Shown here: positions 26,294 through 34,677 of the stretch, one piece after another
Position numbering within the stretch: position 1 is the stretch's first letter
Layout: the number at the start of each line of letters is the position of its first letter
Origin: CAXXOK01 sp963663285
GTDB lineage: Bacteria > Bacillota > Clostridia > Christensenellales > Aristaeellaceae
NCBI GenBank assembly: GCA_963663285.2
Contig: CAXXNI010000002.1
Coordinates: 744,001 to 808,000 of the forward strand
Reading direction: 5' to 3'
DNA length: 64,000 nt
Made by a program: the position numbers and the translations under genes
The notes under the pieces: model-generated
What the model was told of the DNA's origin: nothing
Databases searched by the model: none
Seen by the model: the letters and a program-made list of their open reading frames with translations, nothing else

Positions 26294-27394
26294 TTGTTTA
26301 CATCATTCACTATGAACGGTCTGGCTACACTGCGCAAAGGCCGTTCCCGCGCGATTACACAGGAAAACCCAACCGGGCAAAAGGGCTGCGGCGGGAAAAC
26401 AGCCGGAGAGCTGGGGCCATCCCGAAAAGGTTCGCCCTGCATACGCGTAATACCGCAGGGGGAAACGGCAACGCTGGCGTCGATTGAGGGCCCGGGAATC
26501 ATTAACCATATCTGGATGACGGTACCGGATCGTACCGATGCCGGGCGCTACGTTTTTCGGGATTTGGTTTTGCGCATGTATTGGGATGGAGAAACTTCCC
26601 CGTCGGTCGAAACCCCGTTGGGAGATTTCTTTCTCAATGGGTTTGGGCGTGGGTATTCAATTAACTCACAGCCGGTAGTTGTAAACCCCAAACAGGGCAT
26701 GAACTGCTTCTTCCCTATGCCGTTCATGAGCGGAGCGAGAATTACGGTTGAAAACCAGCATGGCGGAGACGTACCGGGCTTATTTTACCAGATTGACTAT
26801 ATAGAACTAGACGAACCGCCAAAGGATATGGGGTCGTTCCATGCGCAATGGCGGCGCGAACCGGTAACGCAGTTGCAAAAGGATTATGTGCTTTTAGACG
26901 GTGTTAAAGGTAAAGGCCATTACATTGGCACTTTCATCGCGCTGCAATCACTGGAACGCGGTTGGTGGGGCGAAGGTGAAATGAAATTCTATCTGGATGG
27001 GGATACAGAATACCCCACCATATGCGGAACCGGGATGGAAGACTATTTTGGCGGCGCCTGGTCTTTTGGCGGTATGGATGCGGAAGGAAATATGCGGGAG
27101 CAGACATTTCAAACGCCATATATGGGTTACCCATTTTATAGCCGCGATACGGGCATTAAGAACGAGTTTTTCATGAGCGAATGCCCGCCGATGCGTGCGC
27201 TGTACAGATTCCATATTCCGGACCCGATCTTGTTCGATCAGGAGTTGCGGGTAACGCTGCAGCAAATCGGCGGGGACGAAAGAGGGCTTAGAGAACGGCA
27301 GGATGACATATCTTCCGTAGCGTATTGGTATCAGCAGGAACCGCATAATCCGTTTCAACCAATTCCGGGTGTGTTGGAGCGCAGAGCAAGATAA
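26294..27394 (+). CDS. GH172-family (DUF2961) glycosidase
   Basis: A 366-aa soluble protein starting at TTG, with a strong AGGAGG site upstream. Family features: IEGPGIINHIWMTVP, RMYWDGETSPSVETPLGDFF, PFMSGARITVEN, and CGTGMEDYFGGAWSFGG. DUF2961 proteins now form CAZy family GH172, which includes difructose dianhydride I synthase/hydrolase and D-arabinofuranosidases and assembles as jelly-roll trimers or hexamers. The acidic residues of the VETPLGDF and GTGMEDYF segments match the conserved active-site regions. It sits 16 bases after the DUF4432 gene, in one transcript with the AraC regulator. Substrate is not determinable from sequence: a furanoside is the first guess. Confidence 0.88.
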   Translation: MFTSFTMNGLATLRKGRSRAITQENPTGQKGCGGKTAGELGPSRKGSPCIRVIPQGETATLASIEGPGIINHIWMTVPDRTDAGRYVFRDLVLRMYWDGETSPSVETPLGDFFLNGFGRGYSINSQPVVVNPKQGMNCFFPMPFMSGARITVENQHGGDVPGLFYQIDYIELDEPPKDMGSFHAQWRREPVTQLQKDYVLLDGVKGKGHYIGTFIALQSLERGWWGEGEMKFYLDGDTEYPTICGTGMEDYFGGAWSFGGMDAEGNMREQTFQTPYMGYPFYSRDTGIKNEFFMSECPPMRALYRFHIPDPILFDQELRVTLQQIGGDERGLRERQDDISSVAYWYQQEPHNPFQPIPGVLERRAR

Positions 27395-27552
27395 GCGACA
27401 TGAATTTTCATTGCAAAGGGTATGATTTTTAATGGGGTCATATCCTTTTTATATCCCTTTATTCAACACTTGGGTTGCTATCAAACGGAGAGGGCGAGTA
27501 GTTATCCATACGCAGAACAAGCCGAAAATAAGTTGAATTTAAGATTTGGTAA

Positions 27553-27600
27553 CAACAAGGGAACGCCCATCTGCTTTAGCAGATGGGCGTTCCCTTGTTG
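27553..27600. terminator. Perfect 22-bp hairpin between convergent genes
   Basis: Arms 27553-27574 and 27579-27600 are exact reverse complements separated by a TTTA loop. No T-run follows on either strand. It lies between the GH172 gene (+) and the enolase-superfamily gene (-), so a bidirectional transcription stop or 3'-end stabiliser is likely. The 260-bp gap contains nothing else I can support. Confidence 0.65.
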
Positions 27601-27649
27601 CATAGTATAAACCTGAAAGAGACGTTATTTACGGATTGGTCTCCGTGGA

Positions 27650-28768
27650 TTATTGTACTCGGTAACGATTCACCGTTTCCATGTTGAGCTCTACACCCAG
27701 ACCCGGTCGGTCAGGAATATCCACAAATCCATCGGTAACGGTGACAGGCTCTTTCACTAAACTGCGGCTTAATACAGTTTCCTGGCCGCAGTATTCCAGA
27801 TACTTGGCATGGGGCAGAGCAGCAATGTATTGCAGTGTTGCGGACATGAGCAATCCACTTTTGAAGTTATGGGGAATAATCGGTACCTGGTACATTTTTG
27901 CAAGCTCCAGTATCTTCTTGCCAATGGTGATTCCACCACAGCGGCTCAAATCGGGCTGCAGAATATCTACGCATCCTTTACGCAGATAGGCTTCAAACTC
28001 GTTAAGTGCGCTAAGCTCTTCTCCAGCGGTAATGTTTAGCGACGTTGTTTGACGCAGACGGGCGAAATCATCCGGCTGCTCAACACGGAAAGGCTCTTCC
28101 ACCCAATACACGCCTTCTTGCTCATACGTACGGCAGGCATCCAACGCAGGCTTATATTCCCGCCAGTTCATGGCAATGTCGATCATCAGCAGTTTATCCG
28201 GCCCCAATGCTTTACGGGCTGCGCGAATGAGCTTTAAATCGTGCGCTATATCATCCCCGAGGTTACCCCAGCCAAACTTAATACCGGAATAGCCTTTCAC
28301 CATATGGTAATCCACCAATTGCTTTACTTCATCCTCGGTAGAAGGCATCAGAATGCTGATGTAAGCCGGAATGCGGCGTTGATAAGCACCACCGAGTAGC
28401 GTATGCACCGGCACACCCAACGCTTTACCGCGAATATCCCAAAGCGCCATGTCAATCCCGCTGATGGCGTGCATACCGGCGCCGCCGCGTGCGTAGTAAT
28501 AGGCGCTGGTATAAAGCTGATCCCAGATCACTTCGGTTTCCATCGGGTCCAAGCCCATCAAAATATTACGCATACCACGCTGTGCGCTGTGGGAATCCGG
28601 CATGTCGATTGCCTGTTTCACCAGATACGGCGCGGAGTCCACCTCCGCAACGCCGTAAATACCCTCATCGGTGTCAATACGGATGATTACAGAATCCTGC
28701 GTACCGTCTCCAATCAGCGATATTTCCGGCTGACGGACAATATAAGCCTGTACATCGGTAATTTTCAA
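27650..28768 (-). CDS. Mandelate racemase/enolase superfamily sugar-acid dehydratase
   Basis: A 372-aa protein starting at TTG with GAGGTGG seven bases upstream. The N-terminal capping domain is followed by a barrel with the family motifs: GIKFGWG (the catalytic lysine region), metal ligands in MIDIAMNW, WVEEPF and AGEELS, then DILQPDLSRCGG and IIPHNFKSG, whose His is the second catalytic base typical of the mandelate racemase subgroup. Members dehydrate or epimerise acid sugars (galactarate, gluconate, rhamnonate and others). It is the last gene of the LplABC-like operon after the alcohol dehydrogenase, so an oxidise-then-dehydrate route for a sugar is inferred; the acid is unknown. Confidence 0.9.
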   Translation of the reverse strand: MKITDVQAYIVRQPEISLIGDGTQDSVIIRIDTDEGIYGVAEVDSAPYLVKQAIDMPDSHSAQRGMRNILMGLDPMETEVIWDQLYTSAYYYARGGAGMHAISGIDMALWDIRGKALGVPVHTLLGGAYQRRIPAYISILMPSTEDEVKQLVDYHMVKGYSGIKFGWGNLGDDIAHDLKLIRAARKALGPDKLLMIDIAMNWREYKPALDACRTYEQEGVYWVEEPFRVEQPDDFARLRQTTSLNITAGEELSALNEFEAYLRKGCVDILQPDLSRCGGITIGKKILELAKMYQVPIIPHNFKSGLLMSATLQYIAALPHAKYLEYCGQETVLSRSLVKEPVTVTDGFVDIPDRPGLGVELNMETVNRYRVQ

Positions 28769-28795
28769 TGAAAATCCACCTCTTTCATGTGTTGA

Positions 28796-29842
28796 TTAGC
28801 CGTTTGCTTCTTCCCAGGGATGCACAACTGCTTTGATAAACCCATCTGGACGTTTGGATACGGTTTCAATTGCTTCTGCAAGCCCGGAAAGCGGGTACCG
28901 GTTTGTAATCAAATCCCGAACATTGATAATGCCACGCGCTGTCATTTCCAAAAGCGGGTCCCATACCAGCTCATTATTGGTAACGCCCAGTACAGTTAGC
29001 TGCTTCATAATCATTCTCGTTGCCGGGAAGGGGGGCAAGCTGCTTTCATCCGGCAAACCATACAGCAACACCCGGCCACGCGGCGCGCATAGCTCGACCG
29101 CGTCTGTCAGCGTACAGGCAGAGCCAACAGCATCTATGGATAAATCTACGCCCATTCCGCCGGTTTCTTCCATAACACGTTGATGGAGGTTCTCGGTTTT
29201 GACATTGATAACCACATCCGCGCCAAAATGATGTGCTTGAGAACGCTTATTTTCGCGCGTGATGGTCGCGATCACCTTACCTGCGGACGCAGCGCGAACT
29301 CCCTGTAAAAAGGATAAACCTGCAATCCCCATGCCTTGAACCAATACGGTTTGGCCAAAGGAAAGACCGATGCGGCGTATTGCGCCTACCGGACAAGCCA
29401 CAGCCTCCAGTATGCCGCCCTCATCATAGGTCATGGAATCCGGCATAACATGCGCACAAGTCCATGGGATGCAAACATACTGGGCATAGCCACCCTGATA
29501 TGGCGGAAAGCCAATTTCGCCTCCCTGTGCGCATAAATGCTTGTTGCCGCTGCGGCATTGCTCACAGACGCCACAGCCTACCGCGGTTTCTACGACAATG
29601 CGTTTTCCAACCCATTGTTTTAGCGTATCGGAGCCTGCCGCAACCACCTCGCCGGAGATTTCGTGTCCCAGCACATGCGGAGGATCGCCATTCCAAAAGG
29701 TGCCGTGAATAATGTGCGCATCTGTTGCACAAACCCCTGCGCTATATACTTTTATTTTCAGTTCGTTGGTTTTACATACGGGTTCGGGCAACTCGATTCG
29801 TTTTAATCGGCCGTGCCCTTCCCATAACATTGCCTTCATCAC
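28796..29842 (-). CDS. Zinc-dependent medium-chain alcohol/sugar dehydrogenase
   Basis: A 348-aa MDR protein; GTG at 29842 or ATG at 29839 are both possible after AAAGGA. Catalytic zinc ligands are Cys in GVCATDAH and His-Glu in LGHEISGEV. The structural zinc lobe has the four-cysteine pattern CGVCEQCRSGNKHLC. The Rossmann segment is VLVQGMGIAGLSFLQGV, where the GxGxxG spacing is preserved. Relatives oxidise sorbitol, threonine, galactitol phosphate or L-idonate. Between the M24 gene (16 bp gap) and the enolase-superfamily gene (27 bp gap) it likely oxidises a sugar or polyol to supply the dehydratase substrate. Confidence 0.9.
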   Translation of the reverse strand: MMKAMLWEGHGRLKRIELPEPVCKTNELKIKVYSAGVCATDAHIIHGTFWNGDPPHVLGHEISGEVVAAGSDTLKQWVGKRIVVETAVGCGVCEQCRSGNKHLCAQGGEIGFPPYQGGYAQYVCIPWTCAHVMPDSMTYDEGGILEAVACPVGAIRRIGLSFGQTVLVQGMGIAGLSFLQGVRAASAGKVIATITRENKRSQAHHFGADVVINVKTENLHQRVMEETGGMGVDLSIDAVGSACTLTDAVELCAPRGRVLLYGLPDESSLPPFPATRMIMKQLTVLGVTNNELVWDPLLEMTARGIINVRDLITNRYPLSGLAEAIETVSKRPDGFIKAVVHPWEEANG

Positions 29843-29857
29843 ATATCGTTCCTTTGC

Positions 29858-30526
29858 TTATTTTACAGGCAAAACCTGCTGCTCAATGGGGTATTGCCAC
29901 AGCGCAGTTGCGCCGCTGGACGTAAGCAGGTAATCATCTTCCAACCGGATGCCGTATTGACCGTCAACATATGCGCCAATTTCTACAGTAATCACGTCGC
30001 CTTTGTGCAGAATATCCTTGGAAACGGCAATTTCAACAGGGGCTTCAAATGGTGTAAGCCCGATTCCATGCCCTGTGTGATGCCTTAGCATTCCATCCAT
30101 TTGGTGCTGTGCGAAAAACTGACGGGCGGTTTCGTACAGCTGACCAGCCTCCATGCCGGGGCGCAACTGATCTGCAATGATCTTTTTGCACGTAAGTACT
30201 TTACGGTATAAATCTGCCGCTTCTTCGGACGGTGAACCGACAAAATAGGTGCGGCAAACATCACACCAATGGCTGCCAAACTGCAAACAAAGATCTAGTA
30301 GCAAGGGATCGCCTATCGCTAACGTACGCTCTGTTGCGCCGCCTTCGATACCGGCTGTACGGGGGCCTGTTAGCAAATCGAAATTGATTGTTTGCCCTTG
30401 CGCGGCATGCCGTACGGCCGCCTCCAACTCATATTCCTTAGCGCCGGGTATTGCAGCTTGTTGAAACGCATCGTATACCGCCTGCGCAATTTGCAGCGCC
30501 TGTTGAATTTCCACAACTTTTCGCAT
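29858..30526 (-). CDS. M24 family (pita-bread fold) hydrolase, short form
   Basis: A 222-aa protein consisting of only the catalytic pita-bread domain. Five metal ligands can be followed: Asp in LLLDLC, Asp in WCDVCRTY, His in HTGHGIGL, Glu in ITVEIGAY and Glu in GIRLEDDY. The N-terminal creatinase-type domain of Xaa-Pro peptidases is missing, and the length is short even for methionine aminopeptidase. Its position in a sugar transport and dehydrogenase operon suggests an unusual substrate, such as a glycopeptide or amido-sugar, but this is inference only. RBS AAAGGAG lies 11 bases before ATG. Confidence 0.85.
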   Translation of the reverse strand: MRKVVEIQQALQIAQAVYDAFQQAAIPGAKEYELEAAVRHAAQGQTINFDLLTGPRTAGIEGGATERTLAIGDPLLLDLCLQFGSHWCDVCRTYFVGSPSEEAADLYRKVLTCKKIIADQLRPGMEAGQLYETARQFFAQHQMDGMLRHHTGHGIGLTPFEAPVEIAVSKDILHKGDVITVEIGAYVDGQYGIRLEDDYLLTSSGATALWQYPIEQQVLPVK

Positions 30527-30543
30527 TTTACGAAGCTCCTTTT

Positions 30544-31461
30544 CTACCCCTTGATAGCGCCGATCATAACGCCTTTAACGAAGTATTTCTGCAAGAACGG
30601 GTAGAGGATGAGTATTGGCACTGTGGATACGACAACTGTGCAATATTTAACCAATTCGCGCGTATACACTTCGGAAACCAGCTGCTTCCCGCTTTGCGAT
30701 TCAACGCTTTCGTTTTGTATCAGCAATTCGCGCATGAACATTTGCAGTGGGTACAGCTTACGGTCCCGGATGTATAAAAGCGCCGGATACCACGAGTTCC
30801 AATAATCTACTGCGTAATACAGGGTGATCACCGCAATGGCGGGCAAGGAAAGCGGCAAAAAGATGCGGAACAGGATTTGCACGTCGTTGGCGCCGTCCAG
30901 CAGGGCGGACTCTTCCAGACTATCGGGAACGCTTAAAAAGAATGTGCGCAGAATAATCAGGTTATAAGTGTTCAGCGCGGTTGGAATAATCATAGACCAA
31001 AAACTGTTATAAAGCCCAACGTTACGCACAACGAAAAATGTGGGGATGATGCCGCCGTTAAAGAACATGGTAACGATAATGGCTTTCATCATAATACCGC
31101 GCAGTTTAAACTTCTTCCGGGTCACAACATAAGCGCCGAGCATAGTCATAACAACGCCGATCACCGTACCGCTGACGACCATAAAGCTGGTGTTGATGAA
31201 TCCCTGGAGAATGTTAGGGTTTGCGAAAGTCATGGTATACCCTTGTAAGGTATAGGGGCCAAGTGGCGCCAGTAGCATACCTTCGTGTTTCAGCAGGGCT
31301 CGGGCGTCGCTGAAGGAAGCAAAAACTGTATAGAGCAGCGGATATACGGTGACAAGCACCAACAGAATAATAAATATAATATTGGCAACACTAAAGACTC
31401 TTTCTCCAATACTGCGGCCATCTTTTCTACGGTGTCTACGGGAGATAACACTTGCGTTCAT
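30544..31461 (-). CDS. CUT1 ABC transporter permease, LplC/YtcP type
   Basis: A 305-aa membrane protein with about six helices and the EAA loop ESALLDGANDVQILFRIFLP. The C-terminal ending LQKYFVKGVMIGAIKG is a hallmark of LplC/YtcP-type permeases, which import complex oligosaccharides in Firmicutes. It follows the LplB-type permease by 12 bp and shares its transcript. No ATPase is in the operon, so a common multiple-sugar ATPase is expected to power it. Confidence 0.92.
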   Translation of the reverse strand: MNASVISRRHRRKDGRSIGERVFSVANIIFIILLVLVTVYPLLYTVFASFSDARALLKHEGMLLAPLGPYTLQGYTMTFANPNILQGFINTSFMVVSGTVIGVVMTMLGAYVVTRKKFKLRGIMMKAIIVTMFFNGGIIPTFFVVRNVGLYNSFWSMIIPTALNTYNLIILRTFFLSVPDSLEESALLDGANDVQILFRIFLPLSLPAIAVITLYYAVDYWNSWYPALLYIRDRKLYPLQMFMRELLIQNESVESQSGKQLVSEVYTRELVKYCTVVVSTVPILILYPFLQKYFVKGVMIGAIKG

Positions 31462-31473
31462 TTCTTTACCCCC

Positions 31474-32415
31474 TTACCATAAGCTGTTATCGCTGACGCG
31501 GCTGGAAATTTTATTGGCGCTGATCAGCAGAAAAATATTAACAACCGAGTTGAATAAGCCAACGGCCGTCGCGAAGCTGTACTGCATTTTGGTTAAACCG
31601 ATACGGTATACATAGCTGCTCAGTACGTCGGCGGTTTCATACGTAAGCGGGTTGTATAACAAAATGATTCGATCCCAGGAAACACTCATCATAGAGCCGA
31701 TACGCAGCAACATCAGAATAACGATAGTTGGGGCTATGCCGGGCAGCGTAACATGCAGGGCTTGCCGGAAGCGTCCGGCGCCATCCACACGCGCCGCGTC
31801 ATACAGCATGGGATCGATCCCTGTAAGCGCGGCAAAATAGATAATCGAATCCCATCCGAAAGATTGCCATACAATGCTGCCGATAAACAAACCTTGAAAG
31901 TACTCCGGTACGGAGAGCATGTTTACACGATCCATACCAAGAGCGACAAACAAGTTGGTAAGTACGCCGGAGCTTTTGGTAAAGTCCACCAACAAACCAC
32001 AGATAACTACTGTAGAGATAAAATGCGGCATATAGGTGATGGATTGTGAAATTCTCCGAAAGCGGGTACTGCGTACTTCGTTGAGTAAAAGTGCGAACAG
32101 AATCGGCACGGGGAAGGAGAAAACCAACTCCTTAATGTTTATTTCCAGCGTATTGCGAACCAAACGCGGGAAATACGTGCTGGCAAAGAAACTGGCAAAG
32201 TGTTTTAAACCAACCCAATTGCTGTTAAGTATCCCACGGGCGGGCACATAATCCTGAAAAGCGATCACAACGCCGTACATTGGCAAATAACAAAAGATAA
32301 TATAATAGGCAATTACGGGAACCGCCATAAGATACAGCATCGGATTTTGCGCAATGTTTTTTAGGTATCCGATACGCTTGGGTTTGACGGATTTCCGACC
32401 GGTTGCTGCAACCAT
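31474..32415 (-). CDS. CUT1 ABC transporter permease, LplB/YteP type
   Basis: A 313-aa membrane protein with the LplB/YteP signature near the start (YLMAVPVIAYYIIFCYLPMY) and the GVVIAFQDYVPARG segment; EAA loop YDAARVDGAGRFRQALHVTLP. ATG has AAAGGAG nine bases upstream. It heads the distal part of the operon after the attenuator-like hairpin at 32473-32512. Confidence 0.92.
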   Translation of the reverse strand: MVAATGRKSVKPKRIGYLKNIAQNPMLYLMAVPVIAYYIIFCYLPMYGVVIAFQDYVPARGILNSNWVGLKHFASFFASTYFPRLVRNTLEINIKELVFSFPVPILFALLLNEVRSTRFRRISQSITYMPHFISTVVICGLLVDFTKSSGVLTNLFVALGMDRVNMLSVPEYFQGLFIGSIVWQSFGWDSIIYFAALTGIDPMLYDAARVDGAGRFRQALHVTLPGIAPTIVILMLLRIGSMMSVSWDRIILLYNPLTYETADVLSSYVYRIGLTKMQYSFATAVGLFNSVVNIFLLISANKISSRVSDNSLW

Positions 32416-32472
32416 GATTGCAATCTCCTTTCGCCGGCAGGTAAACCGACTGCCTGCGGCAATGTTGTCAAA

Positions 32473-32512
32473 GAAAAAGCCGGAGGGAAGAGGACTCCTC
32501 TCGCCTCCGGCC
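32473..32512 (-). terminator. Attenuator/terminator between binding protein and permeases
   Basis: On the minus strand GCCGGAGG (32512-32505) pairs with CCTCCGGC (32486-32479), with extra inner pairing, followed by TTTTTC. It is placed between the binding-protein gene and the first permease, with the permease start 57 bp further, and should lower expression of downstream genes relative to the binding protein. Confidence 0.8.
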
Positions 32513-32613
32513 GGTTTATGGAATCGCCTGCCGGTTCCGGTTATGGTAACGCCATGTGCCGTGTGCTATGCAATGGCGCGGGGGACACAGCCGGATGAAG
32601 CGGCGAAGGGGGA

Positions 32614-34266
32614 TTAGCGCTGCAACCAGCGTTCGTAGGCTGCCTGCTGAATCTGCTCATTCTCAGCCAGACCCATATCGTACATCGTGGATACAAATTC
32701 GTCCCAATTCTCCTCGATATTCAGGGTGCCGGTGATAAACTTGTAGATCATTTCATCGCTGTAGGTTTCGATATCCACCTGATTGGTGGTGTAAATCGTA
32801 TCCTCATCAACGGTTCTGGAGATTGAATCGGGCAAACGGCCGGAGCGGTCGGTTTTATAGCCCCACTCATCCCAGCAGGTCTGGCACATCGGGTTAGCAT
32901 ATTCAAAGCTTTCCGGGCCTTCCAGCAACTGCCGCTGGAAGATTTGCAGGGTATACTTATGGCGGATGGTCTCGTAAGGCCAGTCAGGATTGGCTATAAT
33001 CGCATCGCCGTATTCCAGCTCGCCTTCATCGTTGATCACATAGGTGCTGGTACCGTCATCCAGTTCGCCTACGCCGTAGTAAGCGAGTTCCGCCATATCC
33101 ATATTGTAAAGATAATCCAATATCTTCGTGGCGGCATCCGGGTTTTTACAGGTGGCAGAAATCAGCATATCGCCAACGCCGCCCTGCGTAAGCGGATCGC
33201 CGAGGTGGAATGCTTCTTCCGTATCGGTTAAGCGCTGCACACGAACAGGATAGATTGCAAAATCAGGATTTTCTGCCTGACCAAGCGACATTACTTCTGT
33301 CGTCTGCCAGTTGCCGATGATGCAGAAAGCAGTACGGTCGTTGTAGAACATCTTTAACGCGTCGCTTACATCACGGTTTACAAAATCGCGGTCAATCAAG
33401 CCTTCGGCGTACCAGGCAGACATCTGCTCCAGATAAGCTTTATAGCCATCGTTAGCGCGGCTGTAGAAAACTTTGCCGTTTTCATCCAGCTGATAGCCGT
33501 TCATTACGACGCCAAAAGGACCGGAGAGAAAATTGCTGCAGGTATAGCGGAAGTCGTCCAGCGTACCCAGCGCCATCGGCACTTCAATACCATTCTCTTT
33601 CAGGGTGCGCAATACGGCTGTCAACTCATCAACCGTTTTGGGTACTTCCAGACCATATTGATCCAGAATATCTTTACGGGCGATAAAGCCCATGTTGTTG
33701 ATACCCAGCAGGTAATCACACATGAAGCAGGTGCCAAGCGTCAGGTTGCCTTCGTCATCCACGGTGTTACGGTAGGTGTTAACATCCGATTGTGCCATGG
33801 AATACAGGAAGTTTTTCGCGTATTTACGGATCAGCTCATCGTTGTCCGCAAGAACGCCGTCCTGAATGGCGCCTTCGATACCGCCGGGATAGCTGTCGCT
33901 GAAACTGGAGGTGATAAAAATATCGGGATAGTCGCCGGAAGCGATTGTCATATTGAAGAAAGTACCATCATCTCCTGTGGGGGGATGAATGAACTCCAGA
34001 TTTACACCGGTGAGCTCTTCCACTTTCTTTACAACCGGGTGTTCATCGTAGGACTGCATGAAATTGGCTGCGTATTCGTCCAATTCCACATAAATGGTTA
34101 AGGTAATTTCACCAGGATTGCAAATTGGTAAAGTATTGTCTTCCGCAGCAAGATATAAATCGTAAGCTTCCTGATTAAGGATGGCTGCATCTTCTTCGGC
34201 AGCTGCGAAGCTTGTTATGCCAATAAGCATCAACACTGCCAGCAGAATTGATATAAGTCTGCGCAT
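32614..34266 (-). CDS. Extracellular solute-binding protein, LplA-like
   Basis: A 550-aa binding protein, the large size typical of LplA-type partners of LplBC permeases. The start at 34266 has AAAGGAGG six bases upstream; the ORF can be extended but without an RBS. The signal peptide (MRRLISILLAVLMLIGITSFAAA) has a signal peptidase I site and no lipobox Cys. The mature protein begins with acidic residues and shows family segments such as SGDYPDIFITSSF. It should bind an oligosaccharide outside the membrane. It is transcribed from the promoter with the 18-bp palindrome at 34371-34388. Confidence 0.92.
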   Translation of the reverse strand: MRRLISILLAVLMLIGITSFAAAEEDAAILNQEAYDLYLAAEDNTLPICNPGEITLTIYVELDEYAANFMQSYDEHPVVKKVEELTGVNLEFIHPPTGDDGTFFNMTIASGDYPDIFITSSFSDSYPGGIEGAIQDGVLADNDELIRKYAKNFLYSMAQSDVNTYRNTVDDEGNLTLGTCFMCDYLLGINNMGFIARKDILDQYGLEVPKTVDELTAVLRTLKENGIEVPMALGTLDDFRYTCSNFLSGPFGVVMNGYQLDENGKVFYSRANDGYKAYLEQMSAWYAEGLIDRDFVNRDVSDALKMFYNDRTAFCIIGNWQTTEVMSLGQAENPDFAIYPVRVQRLTDTEEAFHLGDPLTQGGVGDMLISATCKNPDAATKILDYLYNMDMAELAYYGVGELDDGTSTYVINDEGELEYGDAIIANPDWPYETIRHKYTLQIFQRQLLEGPESFEYANPMCQTCWDEWGYKTDRSGRLPDSISRTVDEDTIYTTNQVDIETYSDEMIYKFITGTLNIEENWDEFVSTMYDMGLAENEQIQQAAYERWLQR

Positions 34267-34346
34267 TGAGTTTCCTCCTTTATCCATATCAGTACGGATT
34301 TACCTGATCCGAACTTGGCGCCGCACTTCCGGTAATGCAGCGACAT

Positions 34347-34425
34347 GTTCACGCCTTTGTGAACGTTTCTATGATTAAGCTTAATCATCTACCCAAAGTT
34401 TATCGGGTATCCGTATGTTTGTAAA
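34347..34425 (-). promoter_or_regulatory. Promoter and operator of the LplABC-like operon
   Basis: On the minus strand TTTACA (34425-34420), a 17-bp spacer and TAAACT (34402-34397) form a promoter. ATGATTAAGCTTAATCAT (34371-34388), a perfect 18-bp palindrome, starts about 2 bp after the predicted start site. A second inverted repeat, GTTCAC-6 nt-GTGAAC (34347-34364), follows in the leader. The placement fits repressor binding; the regulator is unknown and need not be the AraC-type gene. Confidence 0.65.
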
Positions 34426-34590
34426 TCCACAGTTTCTGCAATACAATCTATGTTTTCCGAAAAACGGATTCGGATCGACAGTTTCTGCCAATCGAGGATT
34501 TCCGCGGTTGCCGATGGTGCATAAAACGGGAAACGATAGTAATATTGCATTTTATGTTCGATAGTGTATGGATAGACTAAAAGCAGACGC

Positions 34591-34619
34591 TTGTAGGCAC
34601 TAATGGAGCATGGTATAAT
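34591..34619 (+). promoter_or_regulatory. Extended -10 promoter of the PDZ-protein gene
   Basis: TTGTAG (34591-34596), a 17-bp spacer and TATAAT (34614-34619) preceded by TGG, giving the extended -10 motif TGnTATAAT. It is 59 bp before the ATG at 34678. Confidence 0.6.
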
Positions 34620-34677
34620 AGAGTTACATGATAAGGATGCAGGATCGAACATACAAACAGAAAAGGAGGGCTGGCTG

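Noticed and set aside
27422..27610. 62-aa plus-strand frame after the GH172 gene
   Set aside because: It runs through the perfect 22-bp hairpin and has no RBS.
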